Of a stretch of 5,066 nt of DNA, positions 1-5,066 are shown one piece after another. Positions within the stretch are counted from its first letter, which is position 1. Each line of letters begins with the position of its first letter. The stretch comes from an uncultured Mucispirillum sp. GTDB taxonomy: Bacteria > Chrysiogenota > Deferribacteres > Deferribacterales > Mucispirillaceae. The position numbers were made by a program, and so were the translations under genes. The notes under the pieces are model-generated. The model was given only the letters and a program-made list of their open reading frames with translations, was not told the DNA's origin and made no database searches. Location: the NCBI GenBank assembly GCA_937890655.1, contig CALADT010000219.1, positions 1-5,066 of the forward strand, written 5' to 3'.

Positions 1-270
1 GCGTCAAATTCTGAGGAGTGTTTTAAAATCCTTGAAAAAGAGAAAATAGACTTATGTCTATTAGATATCAAATTAAAAGGCGAAAGTGGTATTGATATTT
101 TACAGAGAGTTGTAAAAGAATATAAAGGCATGAAAACAATACTTGCAACAGCCTATTCTGCTTATCAAGATGATTTTTCCACTTGGAGTGCTGACGGCTA
201 CTGGGTAAAATCTCAAGATACTGATTCTTTAAAAGAAGAAGTTAAAAAAGTTTTAGCAAAAGAAAGTTAA
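1..270 (+). CDS. Response regulator receiver domain protein, 5'-truncated by window edge
   Basis: This is the C-terminal 89 residues of a CheY-like receiver domain, read in frame from base 1 to the TAA at 268-270. The start lies outside the window; since the phosphoacceptor Asp usually sits near residue 52-55, about 30 residues are missing. Visible landmarks are the phosphoacceptor D22 in LCLLDIKLKGESGIDIL, the conserved switch Thr T50 in ILATAY, and the conserved Lys K70 in ADGYWVKS. The usual Pro after this Lys is Ser here; from memory, a KS ending occurs in a subfamily of single-domain regulators in Deferribacterota and delta-type proteobacteria. The protein ends shortly after the last helix (LKEEVKKVLAKES), so there is no DNA-binding output domain downstream; one upstream cannot be excluded. 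It would take phosphate from a sensor kinase and act in the cytoplasm by protein contact. Its partner kinase is not visible. A terminator directly follows, so it is probably not co-transcribed with the next gene. Confidence 0.88.
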   Translation, partial: ASNSEECFKILEKEKIDLCLLDIKLKGESGIDILQRVVKEYKGMKTILATAYSAYQDDFSTWSADGYWVKSQDTDSLKEEVKKVLAKES

Positions 271-278
271 TAAATTAA

Positions 279-318
279 TGGGGGCGTGTGTAATTACTGC
301 CCCCAATTTTTTATTTTT
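279..318 (+). terminator. Rho-independent terminator after the response regulator gene
   Basis: A perfect 7-bp stem, TGGGGGC (279-285) with GCCCCCA (299-305), encloses a 13-nt loop. It is followed by a T-rich tail (307-318) interrupted by a single A at 313. The G+C-rich stem stands out in an AT-rich background and begins 8 bases after the TAA of the receiver gene, as expected for an intrinsic terminator closing that transcription unit. Confidence 0.9.
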
Positions 319-343
319 GCAAATTATTTAAAAAATATATAAT
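316..343 (+). promoter_or_regulatory. Candidate sigma-70 type promoter for the nucleotidyltransferase gene
   Basis: A perfect -10 consensus TATAAT lies at 338-343. A weak -35 candidate, TTTGCA (316-321, 4 of 6 matches to TTGACA), lies 16 bp upstream; TTGCAA (317-322) with a 15-bp spacer is the alternative. Transcription would start near 350, giving a leader of about 17 nt that still contains the ribosome binding site. The -35 region overlaps the T tail of the preceding terminator. In a sequence this AT-rich a TATAAT can occur by chance; the support is its position between a strong terminator and a start codon. Confidence 0.5.
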
Positions 344-352
344 GAGATAAAA

Positions 353-360
353 AAGGTGGT
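353..360 (+). promoter_or_regulatory. Ribosome binding site for the nucleotidyltransferase gene
   Basis: AAGGTGGT differs by one base from the ideal AAGGAGGT and ends 6 nt before the ATG at 367. It supports this ATG as the start; the nucleotide-binding loop GGFGTR then begins at residue 8, as usual for the family. Confidence 0.75.
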
Positions 361-366
361 ATTACT

Positions 367-2874
367 ATGAAAGCAGTTGTTATGGCTGGTGGGTTTGGAA
401 CAAGGATTCAGCCCCTCACATCAAGCGTTCCTAAACCAATGATTCCTGTATTTAATAAACCTATGATGGAGTATATTATAATGTCCTTGCGTGATGCTGG
501 CATTAAAGATATTGCTATATTACTCTATTTTAAACCTGAAATAATAAAAGCACATTTTGGAGATGGTTCATCACTTGGGATAAATATTGAATATTTCACT
601 CCTGATGATGATTACGGCACAGCAGGAGCTGTTAAAAAAGCAGAAAAGTTTTTAGACGAAAGGTTTATTGTAGTTAGTGGCGATTTAATTACAGATTTTA
701 ATATACCAGAAATTATAAAATACCACGAAGATAAAAATTCTAAAGCTACTATTACACTTACTTCAGTGCCTGACCCATTACAATTTGGTGTAGTTATTAC
801 AGATAGCGAAGGCAAAATTGTAAGGTTTTTAGAAAAACCAGGATGGGGAGAAGTTTTTAGTGATACAATTAATACAGGTATATATGTTTTTGAACCAGAA
901 ATATTAAACTATATTCCTGAAAACAAAAACTTTGATTTTTCAAAAGACTTATTCCCTAGCATTATGGCAAGTGGAACACATATATATGGATATAACGCTA
1001 AAGGCTACTGGCGTGATGTAGGTAACCCTGATTCTTACAGAACATCATTAATAGAAATAGCACAAGGAATGATAAAATTACCACTTAGTGGCGAAAAGAA
1101 ATCATTTAATGAAGGTATTTTATATCACGGTGCTAATTTTAAAATGGCAGATAATGTGGAAATCACAGGGCTTGTGGTTGTAGGAGATAACTGTTCCATA
1201 GGGGAAAACTCTAAAATATCTGATTGCTGTATGGGTAATAATTGTTCTGTTGGTAGTAACACAACCATATCTAAATCAATATTATGGGATAAAGTTTCCA
1301 TTGGTAGCACCACAGAAATAACAAACGCAGTATTTTGCGATAAAGTTATTGTTGGTAATAAAGTAAAATGTCCACAGGGTGTGATTATTGCAGAAGCATC
1401 TAAAATAGGCAACAACGTTGTTTTTGAAAAAGATGTTATGGCATGGCCTGATAAACAAGTGGAAGAAGGTTCTATTGTATCCTCTAACCTTATTTGGGGG
1501 GATAAATGGAAAAACTCTATATTTGAAGGTGGTAAAGTAAGTGCTAGAACGAATATTGAGCTTTCTTCTGATATGGCTGCAAAACTTGGTGCTGCTTTTG
1601 GTTCACTTTTACCAAACGGTTCAAGAATATTAATCTCTAGGGATTACCATAAAGCATCTCGTATGCTTAAAAGGGCTTTTTTAGGTGGTTTACTTTCCAC
1701 TGGTGTTAATGCTGTTGATTTAAAAATGGAAGCTTTACCGGCTATGAGATATAAACTTTCCACATTTGGGGAAGTTGGTGGCGTTCATTTTAGGCAGTCC
1801 CCTAGCGACCCTACTCATACAGAAATATTATTTTTCAATGATTCTGGGGATATAATTGACTCTGGAGTGGAAAAAAACCTTGAAAGAGCATTTTTTAGGG
1901 AAAACTTTAGGCGTGTAACACACAATGAAATAGGCGATATTAATGAAAAACAAATGGTTAAAGAGTTCTATATAGAAGGGCTTTTAAGAAGTATTGACCA
2001 AACAGCATTAACTGCTAAAAGCACAAAAATAGTTCTTGATTTATTAAACGGTGTTACAGACCATATTTTGCCAAAAGTTTTAAATAAAGTTGGTATAGAT
2101 TCTGTTATATTAAACGCAAACCATGATGAATTAAAACTTTCAAGAACAGAATATCAACAAGATGCTGCCATATTACAGGCTGCAAATATTGTTAAAGTAT
2201 TAAATGCTGAAGCAGGATTTATTATTTACCCTTCTGGGGAAAGGATTACAGTTATTGACGATGCTGGAGAAAAATTAAGCGGCCATAAGCTTTTAATGTT
2301 ATTACTTTTATTAATTGATAAATCAGTGGATAAAAAAGTAAAAGTTTACTTACCTGCTTTTGCTCCTAGTGTGCTTGATAATAAACTTAAAAATGTGGAA
2401 ATAGTTCATGGAACTTTTACAGGTATAAAAAGTAGCTTTTTAAGAAATTACTATTTTACAGGTAACTTACGTAGTTTTGTATGCTTTACAGAGCATAGCA
2501 CAACACCAGATGCTATATATGCTGCATTAAAAGTAGTTGAAATGATGAATAAAGTTAATAAATCACTTTCAGAAGTTGTGGCAGAAATACCTGAATATAA
2601 ATTTTACCATGCTGTTATTAACTGCCCTGTGGAAGTAAAAGGGTATTTAATGAGAAAAATGAGTGAAGAGGCTCGTGAAAAAGATGCTTCTTTCCTTGAC
2701 GGTATAAAAATAATGCTTGATGGTGGTTGGGCCCATATGGTGCCAGACCAGTATTCTCCTAACGTCCACTTATACATAGAGGGGACAACGGAAGAAAATG
2801 GTGATAGAATACACCAAGAGTATGTAGCAAAAATAAACAAATGGATATCTGAACATCAGTCAGAATCAGAATAA
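367..2874 (+). CDS. Sugar-phosphate nucleotidyltransferase / phosphohexomutase-like fusion (mannose-1-phosphate guanylyltransferase family)
   Basis: This complete 835-residue cytoplasmic protein has three parts. Residues 1-235 form an RmlA/GlgC-type nucleotidyltransferase that would join an NTP and a hexose-1-phosphate. Visible there are the NTP loop GGFGTR (8-13), KPM (23-25), GTAGA (84-88), the metal-binding Asp in SGD (D106), EKP (156-158), INTGIYVF (168-175) and the second metal-binding Asp in YWRDVG (D217). Residues about 250-375 show hexapeptide periodicity (VVGDNCSIGENSKI, NNCSVGSNTTISKS) typical of a left-handed beta helix. Residues about 390-830 follow the layout of an alpha-D-phosphohexomutase, but its catalytic motifs are replaced (RQSPSDP at 476-482, YPSGER at 621-626, VPDQYSPN at 792-799). 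From memory, proteins of about 830 residues with this order are annotated as mannose-1-phosphate guanylyltransferase/phosphomannomutase in cyanobacteria and actinobacteria. The product could be GDP-mannose, but substrate and nucleotide cannot be fixed from sequence; glucose-1-phosphate remains possible. The neighbouring GH57 gene hints at glucan or envelope sugar metabolism. Confidence 0.9.
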   Translation: MKAVVMAGGFGTRIQPLTSSVPKPMIPVFNKPMMEYIIMSLRDAGIKDIAILLYFKPEIIKAHFGDGSSLGINIEYFTPDDDYGTAGAVKKAEKFLDERFIVVSGDLITDFNIPEIIKYHEDKNSKATITLTSVPDPLQFGVVITDSEGKIVRFLEKPGWGEVFSDTINTGIYVFEPEILNYIPENKNFDFSKDLFPSIMASGTHIYGYNAKGYWRDVGNPDSYRTSLIEIAQGMIKLPLSGEKKSFNEGILYHGANFKMADNVEITGLVVVGDNCSIGENSKISDCCMGNNCSVGSNTTISKSILWDKVSIGSTTEITNAVFCDKVIVGNKVKCPQGVIIAEASKIGNNVVFEKDVMAWPDKQVEEGSIVSSNLIWGDKWKNSIFEGGKVSARTNIELSSDMAAKLGAAFGSLLPNGSRILISRDYHKASRMLKRAFLGGLLSTGVNAVDLKMEALPAMRYKLSTFGEVGGVHFRQSPSDPTHTEILFFNDSGDIIDSGVEKNLERAFFRENFRRVTHNEIGDINEKQMVKEFYIEGLLRSIDQTALTAKSTKIVLDLLNGVTDHILPKVLNKVGIDSVILNANHDELKLSRTEYQQDAAILQAANIVKVLNAEAGFIIYPSGERITVIDDAGEKLSGHKLLMLLLLLIDKSVDKKVKVYLPAFAPSVLDNKLKNVEIVHGTFTGIKSSFLRNYYFTGNLRSFVCFTEHSTTPDAIYAALKVVEMMNKVNKSLSEVVAEIPEYKFYHAVINCPVEVKGYLMRKMSEEAREKDASFLDGIKIMLDGGWAHMVPDQYSPNVHLYIEGTTEENGDRIHQEYVAKINKWISEHQSESE

Positions 2875-2881
2875 TATCAGC

Positions 2882-2904
2882 TCCCTGTCTTTTTAAGGCA
2901 GGGA
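2882..2904 (+). other. Intergenic hairpin just after the nucleotidyltransferase stop codon
   Basis: Bases 2882-2891 pair with 2895-2904 in a 10-bp stem with one G-T (G-U) wobble and a 3-nt TTT loop; the core is TCCCTG against CAGGGA. It starts 8 bases after the stop codon. The bases directly after it (TAGATTATATA) are not a T tract; a run of six T comes only at 2924-2929, 19 bases beyond the stem, too far for a classical intrinsic terminator. It may protect the 3' end of the upstream mRNA or be a processing site. The structure is seen in the sequence; the role is unknown. Confidence 0.6.
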
Positions 2905-2929
2905 TAGATTATATATAGTGTTATTTTTT

Positions 2930-2959
2930 ACCAGTAAATATACTGGTTTATTTTGTTTT
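2930..2959 (+). terminator. Terminator-like hairpin with T-rich tail upstream of the GH57 gene
   Basis: ACCAGTA (2930-2936) pairs perfectly with TACTGGT (2941-2947) around the 4-nt loop AATA. The tail that follows (2948-2959) is T apart from one A and one G. Only three of the seven pairs are G-C, so termination is probably partial. It ends 19 bases before the GH57 start codon, very close to the translation start of the next gene. Confidence 0.45.
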
Positions 2960-2969
2960 ATATAATTTT

Positions 2970-2974
2970 GAGGA
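2970..2974 (+). promoter_or_regulatory. Ribosome binding site for the GH57 gene
   Basis: GAGGA lies 4 nt before the ATG at 2979, a slightly short spacing. It supports this ATG: the family motif WHQHQPYY then starts at residue 10, as expected for the N-terminus of GH57 enzymes. No better start is available upstream. Confidence 0.65.
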
Positions 2975-2978
2975 CAAT

Positions 2979-5066
2979 ATGAAAAAATTGTATTTAAGTT
3001 TTTTATGGCATCAACATCAACCTTACTATAAAAACGATAGCGAAGGCAGATATTATATGCCATGGGTATATCTTCATGCTTTAAAAGATTACTATGAAAT
3101 GGCAGTCCATGTGGAAAAAACAGGGATTAAGGCTGTTTTTAACTACGTTCCTTCTCTGCTTATTCAGTTGGAAGAATATACTGATGTAAATGTGGCAGAT
3201 AACTTCTTAATACTTATGAGAAAAGAAGTAACATCATTAACTAATGATGAACGTCAAGCTGTTTTAAACCAGTGCTTTATGGCTAACTTACATACAATGA
3301 TAAAACCTCTTAAAAGATATAACGATTTATATAACCATGTAGTTGCTGTAAACGGTAATGCTGGAGAATTTACAAATAATGATTTATTAGATTTGGAAGT
3401 ATTATATATTATTGCTTGGTGTGGAGAATATATTCGCCAAGAAGACGGCCATTTACAATACCTTTTAAATAAAGGTAACGGATACACAGAAGAAGATAAA
3501 ATGGAACTTTTACGACGTGCTGCCACATGGGTTGCAAGGATTGTGGAAATCCATAAAGGGTTACAGGAAAGAAATCAAGCAGAAATTTCATGCACTCCTT
3601 TTTACCACCCTATTCTTCCATTACTAATAGATATTAATTCTGCAAAAGAAGTATGCCCTGATATGAGTATGCCTGTTTTTGAAGGCTCTTTGGAAGAAGA
3701 TGCCACATGGCATATACAAGCAGGTTTACAAGAATTTGAACGTCATTTTGGGTTTCGCCCTAAAGGTATGTGGCCTGCTGAAGGTAGTGTTAGCCAAAAA
3801 GCTGTGGAAAAATTTGCAGAAAACGGTATTAACTGGATAGCAACAGATGAAGAAGTTTTAGGTAACAGTTTACAAATTGATATAAAAAACCCAGCAAATA
3901 GGTTTAGACTTTATCAAAAACATTTCCAAAACCATAACGGGCAAAAAATAAATATATTTTTTAGGGATAAAGTGTTATCAGACTTAATAGGGTTTACTTA
4001 TTCATCATGGAACGAAGATGATGCTGTTAATGATTTTATGCACCATTTAAGAAATATATATGATTCTGTGGATTTTTCTCCCCATGTAGCTGTTATATTA
4101 GACGGTGAAAACGCATGGGAATATTACCAGCATAACGCTTATAACTTTTTTAGTAAACTCTATGAAAGGCTAACTAATACTGATTGGTTAGAAACGCAAA
4201 CATTTTCAGAAGTTATAAATAATAACCAAATACCTGAAGAGATAGTAAGCAATATAAAAGCAGGTTCATGGATTATGGGTAACTTCCGTATATGGATAGG
4301 CCACCCTGAAAAAAATAAAGCATGGGAACTGCTTAGTAAAACAAAAAGGTCTATTGAAAAATATATTTCAAATGTAGATGCTGATACTTTAGAACAAATT
4401 AATAAAGAATACCACGCAGCAGAAGGCAGCGACTGGTTTTGGTGGTATGGTGATGACCATTTTTCTATACAGGCTGATGTTTTTGATAAGCTCTTTAGAA
4501 CTCACCTTGTTAATATATATAGGCTTTTAAAATTAAATGTTCCATCAGAACTATTTCAACCTATAAAATCTGTTAAAAATTCAGGTGTTATAACAAAACC
4601 ATCTGCTTTTATATCCCCTAAAATGGAAGGTAAAATCTCTAACTTCTATGAATGGCTTGGGGCTGGTGAATTTGATTTAAAATCAGATGCTGGTTCTATG
4701 CACGCAGGTGGGGACTCATTGCAACGGTTACTTTATGGTTTTGATGATACAAACTTATACCTTGCATTAAAAAGTGATTTTTCTGCCCTTAAAGATGCGG
4801 TTTTACAAATAGATGTATCATTTAATGAAGAAAAAGTTACTTATAATTTAGATTTAAATAAAACTAAAAACACTCAAAATGGTGTAAAATATGCCATTGA
4901 CCATATTTTGGAAACTGCATTACCTTTAAAGCATTTTAAATCAGCAGAAAAAATATTTTTAGAATTTAAACTTATACAAAAAGGAACAGTTATTGAAAAA
5001 GCCCCTCTTTATAACGCTGTTGAGATTAATATAGCAGACGATTTTAAAGAAGAATGGTTAGTTTAA
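2979..5066 (+). CDS. Glycoside hydrolase family 57 protein, amylopullulanase-like, with C-terminal DOMON-like domain
   Basis: This complete 695-residue protein should act on alpha-glucans, hydrolysing or transferring alpha-1,4 or alpha-1,6 links by a retaining mechanism. The five GH57 signature regions appear in order: WHQHQPYY (10-17), TPFYHPILPLL (206-216), GMWPAEGS (263-270) with probable nucleophile E268, LDGENAW (374-380) with probable acid/base D375, and GSDWFWWYGDDH (483-494). Residue roles are assigned from family knowledge. The pattern best fits the subgroup related to amylopullulanase catalytic domains. Residues about 535-690 look like the beta-rich DOMON or glucodextranase-C type domain often attached to such enzymes (YEWLGAGEFD, then LLYGFDDTNLYLAL). 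The N-terminus has no signal peptide and no membrane segment is present, so it is probably cytoplasmic and may work on stored glycogen. It is preceded by a 104-base gap with two hairpins. The exact specificity (amylase, pullulanase, branching or transferase) cannot be told from sequence alone. Confidence 0.92.
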   Translation: MKKLYLSFLWHQHQPYYKNDSEGRYYMPWVYLHALKDYYEMAVHVEKTGIKAVFNYVPSLLIQLEEYTDVNVADNFLILMRKEVTSLTNDERQAVLNQCFMANLHTMIKPLKRYNDLYNHVVAVNGNAGEFTNNDLLDLEVLYIIAWCGEYIRQEDGHLQYLLNKGNGYTEEDKMELLRRAATWVARIVEIHKGLQERNQAEISCTPFYHPILPLLIDINSAKEVCPDMSMPVFEGSLEEDATWHIQAGLQEFERHFGFRPKGMWPAEGSVSQKAVEKFAENGINWIATDEEVLGNSLQIDIKNPANRFRLYQKHFQNHNGQKINIFFRDKVLSDLIGFTYSSWNEDDAVNDFMHHLRNIYDSVDFSPHVAVILDGENAWEYYQHNAYNFFSKLYERLTNTDWLETQTFSEVINNNQIPEEIVSNIKAGSWIMGNFRIWIGHPEKNKAWELLSKTKRSIEKYISNVDADTLEQINKEYHAAEGSDWFWWYGDDHFSIQADVFDKLFRTHLVNIYRLLKLNVPSELFQPIKSVKNSGVITKPSAFISPKMEGKISNFYEWLGAGEFDLKSDAGSMHAGGDSLQRLLYGFDDTNLYLALKSDFSALKDAVLQIDVSFNEEKVTYNLDLNKTKNTQNGVKYAIDHILETALPLKHFKSAEKIFLEFKLIQKGTVIEKAPLYNAVEINIADDFKEEWLV

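Noticed and set aside
271..366. Possible small gene or riboswitch between the response regulator and the nucleotidyltransferase
   Set aside because: The 96 bases are accounted for by a terminator, a candidate promoter and a ribosome binding site; the predicted leader is too short for a riboswitch.
612..815. Minus-strand open frame of 67 codons
   Set aside because: It lies antisense inside the conserved nucleotidyltransferase domain and its translation resembles no family I know.
1125..1415. Open reading frame of 96 codons on the minus strand
   Set aside because: It lies wholly inside the nucleotidyltransferase gene, antisense to its hexapeptide-repeat region, and its translation resembles no family I know; it is a shadow of the real frame.
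2281..2319. Leucine-rich stretch KLLMLLLLLID in the fusion protein as a membrane segment
   Set aside because: The hydrophobic run is only about ten residues and matches the helix that follows the metal loop in phosphohexomutases; a soluble protein is far more likely.
1792..2763. Altered mutase motifs read as a decaying pseudogene or frameshift
   Set aside because: The frame stays open to the end, the length fits the family as I remember it, and the altered segments sit in otherwise well-formed domains, so this is divergence and not damage.
2604..2840. Minus-strand open frame of 78 codons near the end of the fusion gene
   Set aside because: It lies fully antisense to the last mutase-like subdomain, with no recognisable product.
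2961..2966. Perfect TATAAT upstream of the GH57 gene as its promoter
   Set aside because: It is only 12 bases from the start codon, so the transcript would lose its ribosome binding site, and no -35 lies at a proper distance; chance is likely in such AT-rich DNA.
3254..3591. Two overlapping minus-strand open frames (3254-3526 and 3409-3591)
   Set aside because: Both lie antisense within the GH57 catalytic domain and overlap each other in different frames; neither translation looks like a real protein.

Overview
This is an AT-rich window (about one third G+C by eye) from a bacterial chromosome. It holds three genes, all on the plus strand: the 3' end of a CheY-like response regulator (1-270), a complete large sugar-phosphate nucleotidyltransferase fused to a phosphohexomutase-like domain (367-2874), and a complete glycoside hydrolase family 57 enzyme (2979-5066) whose stop codon is the last three bases of the window. 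No RNA gene, mobile element, CRISPR array or phage trace was seen. From memory of gene order, a receiver-only regulator next to this nucleotidyltransferase fusion and a GH57 enzyme recalls Deferribacterota and Geobacter/Desulfuromonas-type bacteria. The low G+C would suit a host-associated Deferribacterota such as Mucispirillum, but this is a guess without a database search.

Layout: positions 1-270 encode the last 89 residues of the receiver protein. Positions 271-366 hold a good Rho-independent terminator (279-318). A candidate promoter (316-343) begins inside its T-rich tail, and a ribosome binding site (353-360) follows. The nucleotidyltransferase gene fills 367-2874. The 104-base gap 2875-2978 contains two separate hairpins, of which the second (2930-2947) has a T-rich tail and resembles a terminator, and then a Shine-Dalgarno site for the GH57 gene.

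Functionally the two complete genes point to intracellular polysaccharide chemistry. The first probably activates a hexose-1-phosphate (mannose or glucose) to a nucleotide sugar. The second probably cleaves or rearranges alpha-glucan in the cytoplasm, since it has no signal peptide. The most notable observation is that the mutase half of the fusion has lost the canonical motif at all four active-site loops, so it is unlikely to work as an ordinary phosphomannomutase. Otherwise the window looks like ordinary conserved metabolism. I found no convincing sign of a new defence, mobile or RNA-based system.
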